Source of the DNA: an uncultured Eubacteriales bacterium
Lineage (GTDB): Bacteria > Bacillota > Clostridia > Oscillospirales > CAG-272
Assembly: GCA_900546635.1 (NCBI GenBank)
Contig: URDS01000030.1
Location: forward strand, 1-24,019
Direction of reading: 5' to 3'
Length of the DNA stretch: 24,019 nucleotides
Made by a program: the position numbers and the translations under genes. Within the stretch, counting starts at the first letter, position 1. Each line of letters starts with the position of its first letter. Shown piece by piece: positions 16,000 to 22,887 of the stretch. Under the pieces are notes generated by a model that saw only the letters and a list, made by a program, of their open reading frames with translations, was not told where the DNA came from and did not search any database.

Positions 16000-16986
16000 C
16001 TACGCCATCGTTTCGAGCATTTCTTTTGTGACCTCATAACGCGACGGCAATCCGTTTTTCGCACGTTCGGCTTCCTGCATCATATACTCGCCCATCCGCC
16101 AAAGCTCGTTGCCCATACTGCCTGCAATGTGCGGAGTCAAAATCACATTTTCCATACGATAAAAAGGATGATTTTGCGCAGGCGGTTCAGGCATGGTAAC
16201 GTCCAGTAACGCCGTCCGCCCCGGACACTCGGAAAACGCACGCACGAGATCCGCCTCGACCACCTGCGCGCCGCGGCCGGTGTTGATAAACACAGCGTGC
16301 TCCGGCATCCGGGAAAACAGCGCATAGTTCAGGATCCCGACCGTCTGCGGCTTGTTGGCCAAATGATTGGAAACAACATCACAAACAGAAAACACCTCGT
16401 CAAGCTCCGCCCGAATCACACCGAGCGCGTCAGCCCGCTCGGCGGACAGAAACGGATCATAGACGAAAATTGTGGGATCGGCAAACGCCAGACCGGAAAT
16501 GACCAGCGAACCGATCTGTCCGGCGCCGAGCACGCCGATTTTGGCGCCGAAATTGCCCGGAAACGCCGCGGCCGTTTTTTTTGCCGCCTTCGGTTCGCCC
16601 GATTTCATCATCCGACAGGCGGGGAAAAAACCTTTCGCGGCCAGCAGAATTTGACCGACCGTATAGGCGGCTACCGGAATGGCATTGGCCGCCCACGCGC
16701 TGAACACGCGCACGCCGCAATCCAAAAAAGGCCGCGCAAAGCCCTGCACCGATCCCGCCGCGTAAAACACCGCGCGAAGCGACGGAAAATACAACCGAAT
16801 CTCCTCGGCGGAAAAACGCGGCATCCCCCACGTGGAAAAAATGAACTCCACATCGGAAAACTCCGCATATTCCTCCGCGCGGAAATTTCTGCCCGGAAGC
16901 GCGCCGCACGTTTGCGCCAATTTTTCTTGCACGGCCTCCGAATACACCGAAAAAATCTTTTCGCCGCCCATAAAAATACTCTTCAT
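16000..16986 (-). CDS. D-isomer-specific 2-hydroxyacid dehydrogenase
   Basis: This is a 328-residue NAD(P)-dependent oxidoreductase that interconverts 2-keto and 2-hydroxy acids. The Rossmann motif GVLGAGQIGS lies near residues 151-160. The catalytic Arg is in INTGRGAQV near 237, the Glu in MPEPP near 267 and the His in TPHIAGS near 285, so the triad is complete. The start codon overlaps the stop of the upstream TIM-barrel gene as ATGA, and the two are translationally coupled. That pairing suggests a small pathway on a sugar or sugar acid. The actual substrate (glycerate, phosphoglycerate or a sugar acid) is not readable. No terminator was recognised after it. Confidence 0.88.
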   Translation of the reverse strand: MKSIFMGGEKIFSVYSEAVQEKLAQTCGALPGRNFRAEEYAEFSDVEFIFSTWGMPRFSAEEIRLYFPSLRAVFYAAGSVQGFARPFLDCGVRVFSAWAANAIPVAAYTVGQILLAAKGFFPACRMMKSGEPKAAKKTAAAFPGNFGAKIGVLGAGQIGSLVISGLAFADPTIFVYDPFLSAERADALGVIRAELDEVFSVCDVVSNHLANKPQTVGILNYALFSRMPEHAVFINTGRGAQVVEADLVRAFSECPGRTALLDVTMPEPPAQNHPFYRMENVILTPHIAGSMGNELWRMGEYMMQEAERAKNGLPSRYEVTKEMLETMA

Positions 16987-17741
16987 TTCAAAGGCTCCTC
17001 CAGAATCTGTTTCAGCGCCCGCGCCGTCTTTTCAAGACTCTCAGGCGCGCCGTCATGCATAAATTCAAGCAGCAGCGCATGATCGCGCGTACAATCCAGC
17101 GCGGCGAGATAACGCCGCCAAATCGACGCGCCCATGTCCAGCGGATATTTCGCTTTCTGAATCCAATGAAACACGTGTACATTTGTAATCAGCGGCGAAA
17201 GCTTTTGCACAGACTCCAGATTATACGCCGTATCCCGCCACTGATTCGGCTGCCAATACATCAAAAGCGCGGGCTGATCGACCGCCCGGATAAAATCCAG
17301 AGCCGCGCGCCAGTCGTCGGTCAATGTTCCCGGATGACACTCAAGCGAGAGCGTCATCTTTCTCTTTGCCGCAAGCGCAGCGGCCTTTTGCGCCTCAAGG
17401 CGCATAGCCTCAAGCGTCTCTGGTAAAACCGAAGCGGAAGCCTGCGTGCCGCACCATATACGCACCGTGGAAACACCGAGCGCCTCGGCCGTATCCAGAA
17501 TAACCGGCAACTGCGCGCTCTGCCCCGCGCCGATTCGATAATAGCTGCCGTAGGAAGCACAGCGCAGTCCGAATTCCTCTGTCAGCCGCGCCACGCGCGC
17601 CGCATTGCCGAAATCTCCGGGCGGCACATGGACATCGCCGCCCCACTCGATACAAAAAAGTCCGGCGCGCGCCGCCAGAGTCACAATCTGCTCGGGCGAA
17701 AGCGCGCGAAAGGAAACCGAACATAAACCGGGTAAAAACAT
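16983..17741 (-). CDS. Sugar phosphate isomerase/epimerase-like TIM-barrel protein
   Basis: This is a 252-residue xylose-isomerase-like (AP endonuclease 2 fold) protein, a family of metal-dependent sugar isomerases and epimerases. Likely metal-site segments are SLECHPG (Glu), NVHVFHW (His) and LLLEFMHDG (Glu). The second-strand position reads LLMYWQPNQ, where an Asp is common, so that ligand may differ. Of two close ATG codons, the one at 17741 (MFLPGLCSVSFR) is spaced 6 bases from GGGAGG. The ATG at 17747 touches the ribosome binding site and is less likely. It is the first gene of a two-gene operon with the hydroxyacid dehydrogenase. Confidence 0.85.
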   Translation of the reverse strand: MFLPGLCSVSFRALSPEQIVTLAARAGLFCIEWGGDVHVPPGDFGNAARVARLTEEFGLRCASYGSYYRIGAGQSAQLPVILDTAEALGVSTVRIWCGTQASASVLPETLEAMRLEAQKAAALAAKRKMTLSLECHPGTLTDDWRAALDFIRAVDQPALLMYWQPNQWRDTAYNLESVQKLSPLITNVHVFHWIQKAKYPLDMGASIWRRYLAALDCTRDHALLLEFMHDGAPESLEKTARALKQILEEPLK

Positions 17742-17821
17742 AAACATCCTCCCTCGCTTTTCTGCACCGTCATTCAGCGGCGCGAACAACGCCGTACTGA
17801 AATTTTCCGGTTTATTTTGTT

Positions 17822-17850
17822 ATTTTATCATGTCATCCTCATTTTTGCAA
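17822..17850 (-). promoter_or_regulatory. Promoter of the isomerase/dehydrogenase operon
   Basis: On the minus strand it reads TTGCAA, 17 bp, TAAAAT. It lies directly after the terminator at 17853-17880 and about 80 bases before the start codon at 17741. Confidence 0.75.
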
Positions 17851-17852
17851 GA

Positions 17853-17880
17853 GAAAACCGCCGGCGAACCGGCGGTTTTC
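17853..17880 (-). terminator. Terminator of the iron-sulfur protein gene
   Basis: A perfect 12-bp stem (GAAAACCGCCGG with CCGGCGGTTTTC) has the tetraloop CGAA. The T residues are at the stem base on both strands, so it could stop transcription in either direction. It lies about 50 bases past the stop of the gene ending at 17930. Confidence 0.8.
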
Positions 17881-17929
17881 TGACTGTCGAACTGTCGAAA
17901 AATCAAAGTTTTCCGACAAGGGGACATAT

Positions 17930-19102
17930 CTACGAAATACTTGTTTTTCGACTGAACAGCTTTCGGAAACGATAGGACAAACGCACGAAAAAATAAGCAA
18001 TCTGATCCGCATAATTGGTTTTGCTGTATTTTTTCAAAATGCGAAGAAACCGCCCTTCAAAATAATCGTGCCAAAAGTCCGCACGTTCTTCCGCAGGCGC
18101 GGCGGCAGGCGGCTGTTTTGCGGGACAAACGTTGTCCTTTGTCGGCGCAACCTCAAAATCCCGCAAGGAGTTTTGACAAATTTCAAGCAGCCGCGCTCCG
18201 CGCTTACCGCCAACGACGGCGGCTACCGCGTCTCCGGTATCCTTATCCGCTACAGCGGATAAATGAATATCCGAAACGCACAGTCCGGCGGAAAATTTAC
18301 AGGTATAGCAGGCGGGTCTTAAAATCAGTCGTTTTTTCAGCCAGGAGGCATAATTGTCGCGGCGCACTCTTTTTCCGGCGGTGGTCATTTCACAGTGCAT
18401 CCAACGCGCGGCGGGATTGCTGTACAGTTTTATATCGTCCAGTCTCGCATCGTATAATCGTTCACAATACTGCGTATACCGTTTCCAAACAAGCGGAGAA
18501 GCCGCTCCATGGCACTCTGTGTCACAGGTAGTCAAATCAGCGGTCTCCGCCAATTCACCGAGATAAGCATACAGTCCGGAAACCTCGCAGGGTCTGCCGA
18601 AAAACAGCACCGGCGTTCTACGCTCAAGATATTTTCGGATCTGCTCATAGCTGTTTTGGAGATCGCTTTGCAGACTGCTTGTGCAGTTCAAAAGCGAAGC
18701 GCTTTTCAACGTATCGCAGCGCATATGCAGCAGCCAATGATCGTCCTGATACTGCGCGCCGAACACAACGCCCCCAAATCGAACAAACCCATCGGCCAAA
18801 CGCCGGCAAAAATAATTGAGCACATCAAAATCCAAGTCTTGAAATGCCTTGTAGCGCGCCAGAAACACGTCTCCGGGTTCCTCGTTTCTTTTCACCGGAT
18901 TAATAAACGAACAATTGACGCCGCTGCCCACACTGCTGCAAGCTCCGCAATGGATGCAAAGATCCGTCCGAAGCGCCGGATAATAAAATCCCTCTCCGTC
19001 AACTTTCAGTCTCAGCGCTTTGTTCGGACATTTCAGTACGCACAGACCGCAGCCGCTGCACGATGTTTTATCCACAATAATATAGCGAAGAAGATCACGC
19101 AA
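17930..19102 (-). CDS. Iron-sulfur protein, coenzyme F420 hydrogenase/dehydrogenase beta subunit-like
   Basis: This is a 390-residue redox protein. An N-terminal ferredoxin-like part has one canonical 4Fe-4S motif (Cys15, 18, 21, 25, then Pro) and a second motif that starts normally (Cys49, 52, 55) but places the next Cys at 64 rather than about 59. The rest matches the FrhB/FdhB C-terminal domain, with conserved segments such as VLFFGRPCEVSGLYAYL, CDTECHGAASPLVWKRY and RPACYTCKF. Such stand-alone proteins are common in gut Clostridia and Bacteroidetes, often near polysaccharide genes; F420 itself is not implied. The start appears to be TTG at 19102 with AGGGGG about 9 bases upstream. No ATG fits better. 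Confidence 0.82.
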   Translation of the reverse strand: MRDLLRYIIVDKTSCSGCGLCVLKCPNKALRLKVDGEGFYYPALRTDLCIHCGACSSVGSGVNCSFINPVKRNEEPGDVFLARYKAFQDLDFDVLNYFCRRLADGFVRFGGVVFGAQYQDDHWLLHMRCDTLKSASLLNCTSSLQSDLQNSYEQIRKYLERRTPVLFFGRPCEVSGLYAYLGELAETADLTTCDTECHGAASPLVWKRYTQYCERLYDARLDDIKLYSNPAARWMHCEMTTAGKRVRRDNYASWLKKRLILRPACYTCKFSAGLCVSDIHLSAVADKDTGDAVAAVVGGKRGARLLEICQNSLRDFEVAPTKDNVCPAKQPPAAAPAEERADFWHDYFEGRFLRILKKYSKTNYADQIAYFFVRLSYRFRKLFSRKTSIS

Positions 19103-19155
19103 AAAAGCCGCCCCCTTACCTTTTGCTCAGTCCCTAATCTTCGTTTAATGGTTTT

Positions 19156-19184
19156 ATTTTATCATACATTTTAGCATATTGCAC
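19156..19184 (-). promoter_or_regulatory. Promoter of the iron-sulfur protein gene
   Basis: On the minus strand it reads GTGCAA, 17 bp, TAAAAT, in a strongly AT-rich stretch. It separates this gene from the agr-like locus and gives a leader of about 50 bases. Confidence 0.6.
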
Positions 19185-19257
19185 ATATTTTTGCGTAAAA
19201 ACGTTTTATATTGTTAAAATATGTCCTCGAATTGCAAATTTCAGCCTGTGCGATAGG

Positions 19258-19293
19258 AAGAACCGGCCGACTGAAACCAGTCGGCCGGTTCTT
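19258..19293 (-). terminator. Perfect 15-bp hairpin after agrD
   Basis: The stem AAGAACCGGCCGACT pairs perfectly with AGTCGGCCGGTTCTT around a 6-base loop. It starts 10 bases past the agrD stop. The tail on the minus strand (TTCTTCCTATCG) is T-poor, so it may be a terminator of moderate strength or a stabiliser of the mRNA 3' end. Confidence 0.7.
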
Positions 19294-19302
19294 GAAATCA
19301 CC

Positions 19303-19425
19303 TTACTGCGCATTCTCTTCAACGAGACATGCCGGTGTCTTCGGCTGATAAGACAGTCCCATGGAAGGCATACCTGCACCCGCATTGGCGATGTTCTCAA
19401 TCAAATCCGCGAGAAAATCAAACAT
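19303..19425 (-). CDS. agrD: AgrD-like cyclic autoinducer peptide precursor, Ser-type
   Basis: This is a 40-residue peptide that would be processed and cyclised by AgrB to the secreted quorum signal. It begins with an amphipathic leader (MFDFLADLIENIANAGAG) and ends with a tail containing YQPKTPACLVEE, which matches the QP-x-x-P-x-x-L cleavage tail of clostridial AgrD. Immediately before that tail the ring segment reads PSMGLS, with Ser21 where other AgrD peptides have the ring Cys. The only Cys (Cys33) lies in the tail. The ATG follows AAAGGGGGT and overlaps the end of agrB by 8 bp. Identification rests on size, leader, tail and position next to agrB. The ring assignment is inferred by hand alignment with C. 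perfringens AgrD. Confidence 0.85.
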   Translation of the reverse strand: MFDFLADLIENIANAGAGMPSMGLSYQPKTPACLVEENAQ

Positions 19426-20026
19426 GCTTATGCACCCCCTTTCTCTGTACCTTTGCTATTGCCATAAATATAAAAACCAGCGTAACCGTCAGCACCGCCA
19501 CACATAGACAGCGCCGTACCGACGGTACATCCGGCAGCAACGCCATACCCATCAGAATCAAAAGTGAAAACGAAACGGTCAGCCCCATCGACATCCGGCG
19601 GCTTTTGGCGATATGCTTCGGGCCGATCGGACAATTTGGATGGAGTACCGGCGCATTGCAGAGAATATAAACGGAGGAAACCAGCAAACACCCGAGCAAA
19701 ATCCACCTTGGCTCCCGCATACGCAAAAGCCCCTCCACCAAAAGCATGACTGCGACAAAAGAAAGGTTTGACACGACAAAGCATCCGCCATACGTACCGC
19801 AATGATAGCCGCCCGAACAAATCCTCAGCAAAGTAAAAATAAACAAATACAAGACCGCCGAGAAAAAGTCAAAGACGACTGCGCCGATCACCGCGATACT
19901 GATCATGCCGAAAAGCGTCGATAGTATGAGCATAAATCCGTATGTATAGATCTCCCGATTGCGTTCTTTTGCCGCACAGCGGCCAATCAGGGAATCTGCT
20001 AAAAAGCAGGAAACCTTTTCCAACAT
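19418..20026 (-). CDS. agrB: AgrB-like accessory gene regulator, membrane peptidase/cyclase
   Basis: This is a 202-residue membrane protein that would cleave the AgrD tail and form the ring. The AgrB catalytic pair is present as His75 and Cys82 in GGYHCGTYGGC, with the same 7-residue spacing as His77/Cys84 of S. aureus AgrB. Arg68 and the Gly pair before the His are also kept. About five to six hydrophobic segments follow the usual plan. The frame is open further upstream, but the ATG at 20026 (MLEKVSCFLADSL) has GGTGAT about 7 bases before it, directly after the hairpin at 20049-20098. The longer form would begin inside that hairpin. The gene overlaps agrD by 8 bp. Confidence 0.9.
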   Translation of the reverse strand: MLEKVSCFLADSLIGRCAAKERNREIYTYGFMLILSTLFGMISIAVIGAVVFDFFSAVLYLFIFTLLRICSGGYHCGTYGGCFVVSNLSFVAVMLLVEGLLRMREPRWILLGCLLVSSVYILCNAPVLHPNCPIGPKHIAKSRRMSMGLTVSFSLLILMGMALLPDVPSVRRCLCVAVLTVTLVFIFMAIAKVQRKGVHKHV

Positions 20027-20041
20027 CTGTCCATCACCGGG

Positions 20042-20098
20042 AAAAAATATAGCACAGAATACAGAACTGTTATACATCACGTCCGTATTCTGTGCTAT
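20042..20098 (-). terminator. Terminator or attenuator between the kinases and agrB
   Basis: A perfect 14-bp inverted repeat (ATAGCACAGAATAC with GTATTCTGTGCTAT) encloses 22 bases and is followed on the minus strand by ATTTTTT. It lies 22 bases past the stop of the second kinase and 22 bases before the agrB ATG. No promoter with a recognisable -35 was found between it and agrB, so agrBD transcription probably depends on read-through. The loop contains TATAACAGTT, which could alternatively be a -10 element or a LytTR half-site. Confidence 0.8.
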
Positions 20099-20120
20099 TT
20101 CGTCTTTGAATTACATATTT

Positions 20121-21458
20121 TTACAGATTGCCTACATTTTTAAGCAAAATTCGCGTTTCGGGGCAAAAATTATCCCCGGTCTGCTCCACACGCCCCTGAT
20201 ACCGATCCACAATTAACCGGATCATTTGAGCATCATACCCGTGTATACGCTTTGCCTCGCGCGCCGTGTCAATCCGTTTGACATCCTGCGGCGGCGCGGC
20301 ATGCGCCGCCGCAGACTTCACCCGAATTATGAGCATGGCATCAGCCGACGTTATGGAAACTTCAGCAAAGCGTTTTTCGGAATCGGGAACTTCAGCCGCG
20401 GCTTCCAGCGCGCCGTCCAGCAAATTAACCAAGAGCGCGCAGATATCAACTGTCCGGATCTTCACATCTTCCGGATACGCCGCATCAATCGAAAGCGGCA
20501 CATGCATCTCCCTCGCTTTGTCGGCCTTGTTGTTCAAAACGGCATCCACAACCTCATTGCCGGTATAGCGCCGCATTTGCACAGTCGGCTGACCGTCAGC
20601 CAACATCTGCAAATATTTGCCGAGTTCCTCATACTGTCCCGCCTCCGCCATCACGCGCATGACGCGCAGGTGGTTGTGAAAATCATGGGATACTTTCGCA
20701 ATTTCGGAATACGCGAGGTTTAAACGCATACTGTTATCCTCAAGCGCGTCCGCCTTAAAAGCCACCACATCCTTTTCAATCCGCTGTGTCTTCATGTTGG
20801 AATAGGCCGCAACCAGCATCAAAACGCCCGCAAAAAACAAAAGGATAAACAACCACGCAATCAGCACCGATTTTTTAATCTCCGCCGCGTCTCCCATCAA
20901 AACCGCGTTGATCAGAAACTGCATGAAAAAGAAGGGAAACATGCCTGAGGCAATCAGCGCAAGGCTGACCTTGTTGTTCATTTGAATGCGGCGTCCGCGA
21001 TTATGCCGGCGCGCAATCAAGCACACCGCAATCAGAGAAAGTTTCTGAAACCAGATATACGCCGTCCGCGCAGGACCCACCTCCGTGATAATGGTCAGGG
21101 TAAAATTGTCCACTTCATATAAAAGCTCAACAATGGATACAATCAAAAAATCATATGCTAAAATCAAAACATAATAAATCACGGAAACACTAAGCGTCTG
21201 GATAAAATTCGCCCTATAAAGCAAAAGCGCGATCAGCGAAGACGCGGCGATCACGGCCGCAGTATTCAAAAAAGAAAACAGCGCAAGCGCGTTCAGCCAG
21301 TACAGCATAAGCGTCAGGGCAAGGCCGCCGAGCACACATGCCCCCAAGTGCCTCCATCCGGAAAGCCGTTTTTCAAAAAACAAACAATAAATGCGGCATA
21401 AAATGTAACATTCCAGAAAAGAAACCATATTTTCCGAAAATATATAAAACCACGTCAT
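20121..21458 (-). CDS. AgrC-like histidine kinase paralogue, probable pseudokinase
   Basis: This is a 445-residue membrane protein. About six N-terminal hydrophobic helices (residues 1-215) form the signal sensor, and a GHKL-type region follows. The phospho-accepting His258 is kept in VSHDFHNHL. In the ATP-binding part the N-box reads NLLDGALEA, with Gly349 replacing the Mg-binding Asn. The next conserved Asn (VKNA in the neighbour) is Ser, and the G-box HGYGL has become HGYDA (Asp409, Ala410). The neighbour encoded just upstream keeps all of these. Residues 88-145 are identical to that neighbour at 55 of 58 positions. It probably senses the peptide but cannot bind ATP normally. The frame is intact, so it is not a decayed pseudogene. 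Confidence 0.88.
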   Translation of the reverse strand: MTWFYIFSENMVSFLECYILCRIYCLFFEKRLSGWRHLGACVLGGLALTLMLYWLNALALFSFLNTAAVIAASSLIALLLYRANFIQTLSVSVIYYVLILAYDFLIVSIVELLYEVDNFTLTIITEVGPARTAYIWFQKLSLIAVCLIARRHNRGRRIQMNNKVSLALIASGMFPFFFMQFLINAVLMGDAAEIKKSVLIAWLFILLFFAGVLMLVAAYSNMKTQRIEKDVVAFKADALEDNSMRLNLAYSEIAKVSHDFHNHLRVMRVMAEAGQYEELGKYLQMLADGQPTVQMRRYTGNEVVDAVLNNKADKAREMHVPLSIDAAYPEDVKIRTVDICALLVNLLDGALEAAAEVPDSEKRFAEVSITSADAMLIIRVKSAAAHAAPPQDVKRIDTAREAKRIHGYDAQMIRLIVDRYQGRVEQTGDNFCPETRILLKNVGNL

Positions 21459-21498
21459 ACTCTTATTCTTTTCCTTATTACGGATTACGGCAAAATTT

Positions 21499-22887
21499 TC
21501 ATTTCAAAACCATGCTCTTTGTATCCGTATTTTCTTCGGACTGCTTTTCAGCATCATTCTTTTCATACACATTCAGCAAAACCCGCGCCGTAAAGAATCC
21601 GTCTTTGCACTTCTGATTCATGTTTCCGTTATACCGCTCGATCACCGACCAGATAATTTTAAGCCCGTATCCGTGTATGCGTTTATCGGTTTTGCTTGTG
21701 ATGCCCCAACTTGTGATGCGCACATTTTCAGCCACCGCGTTTTTCACCTGCACCATCAGCATCGAATTGACCGCCCCGATATCAATCTCCACAAAACGCT
21801 TTTTCGGATCCGCAATTTTAACACTGGCTTCAATCGCATTATCCAAAAGATTCACGAGTAGCGCGCAGATGTCAACCGAGCGAATTTGTACCCTCGGCGG
21901 ATAACTCGCATGGATCGAAAGGGGCACATTCTGCATTCGCGCTTCCTGCGCCTTATTGTTCAGAACAGCATCCACAATCTCCACGCCGGTATACATCCGC
22001 ATCCGTAAAGGCGGCTGTTCGTCTGTCAATGCCCGCAGATATTTGCGTACTTCCTCGTTCTGCCCCGAATGCATCATCACATTCATTGCGCGCAGATGAT
22101 TACCGAAATCATGCGAGACTTTGGCAATCTCGGAATACGCCTGATTCAAACGCATGCTGTTTTCCTCCAGCGCGTCCGCCTTTGAAGCGACCACGTCCTT
22201 TTCGATCTTCTGCGCCTCTATCTTGGAATATGCCGCGACCAGCACCCAAATGCCGGTAAAAAACAAAAGCATGAACAGCCACGCGATCAACACCGATTTT
22301 TTGATCTCCGCCGTATCCCCGACCAAAACCGCGCCGACCAAATACTGCATAAAGAAAAAGCAAAGCACGCCGGAGACGATCAGCGCAAGGCTGACCCGGT
22401 TATCCATCCGAATACGGCGCTTTTGTTTATTTCTCCGCATCAAAATCCAGTATACCGCGATCAGCGAAATCTTCTGGAACCAGATATACGCGGTCCGCGC
22501 CGGCCCCACCGCAGTGATAATGGTCAGGGTAAAGTTGTCCACTTCATACAGCAGTTCAACAATCGACACGATCAAAAAATCATACGCCAAAATCAAAACA
22601 GAATAAATCACGGAAACGCTGAGCGTTTGAAGTAGATTTGCCCGATACAGCACAAGGGCTATAAGCGACGATACCGTCACCACGGCCGCCGTATTGAAAA
22701 AAGAAAACAACGCAAGCGTATTCAGCCAACCGAGCAAAACCATCAAAACCAAACCGCTGAGCACACATGCGCCGGCATGCTGCCACTTGGAAAAACGCTT
22801 TTCAAAAAACAAGCTATATGTACAGAACAATATGTAACATTCCAAAAAAGAAACCAAGTTCTCGGAAAGCGTATAAAACCACATCAT
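21499..22887 (-). CDS. AgrC-like peptide-sensing histidine kinase (GHKL), canonical copy
   Basis: This is a 462-residue receptor kinase. About six hydrophobic helices occupy residues 1-215, a coiled linker follows, and His259 in VSHDFGNHL is the likely phosphorylation site. The ATPase part has N-box NLLDNAIEA (Asn350), VKNA and G-box HGYGLKII (Gly408), all as expected for AgrC/HPK10 kinases. It should bind the cyclic peptide outside the membrane and phosphorylate the LytTR regulator encoded just upstream. The ATG at 22887 overlaps the regulator stop as ATGA, with GGAG upstream. A further in-frame TTG at 22902 is less likely because the paralogue aligns from the ATG. A 40-bp gap separates it from the second kinase. 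Confidence 0.9.
   Translation of the reverse strand: MMWFYTLSENLVSFLECYILFCTYSLFFEKRFSKWQHAGACVLSGLVLMVLLGWLNTLALFSFFNTAAVVTVSSLIALVLYRANLLQTLSVSVIYSVLILAYDFLIVSIVELLYEVDNFTLTIITAVGPARTAYIWFQKISLIAVYWILMRRNKQKRRIRMDNRVSLALIVSGVLCFFFMQYLVGAVLVGDTAEIKKSVLIAWLFMLLFFTGIWVLVAAYSKIEAQKIEKDVVASKADALEENSMRLNQAYSEIAKVSHDFGNHLRAMNVMMHSGQNEEVRKYLRALTDEQPPLRMRMYTGVEIVDAVLNNKAQEARMQNVPLSIHASYPPRVQIRSVDICALLVNLLDNAIEASVKIADPKKRFVEIDIGAVNSMLMVQVKNAVAENVRITSWGITSKTDKRIHGYGLKIIWSVIERYNGNMNQKCKDGFFTARVLLNVYEKNDAEKQSEENTDTKSMVLK

Noticed and set aside
19206..19400. A 64-codon minus-strand frame across the agrD region
   Set aside because: It is in a different frame from agrD, has no ribosome binding site of comparable quality and runs through the downstream hairpin. 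The 40-residue AgrD frame explains the sequence better.
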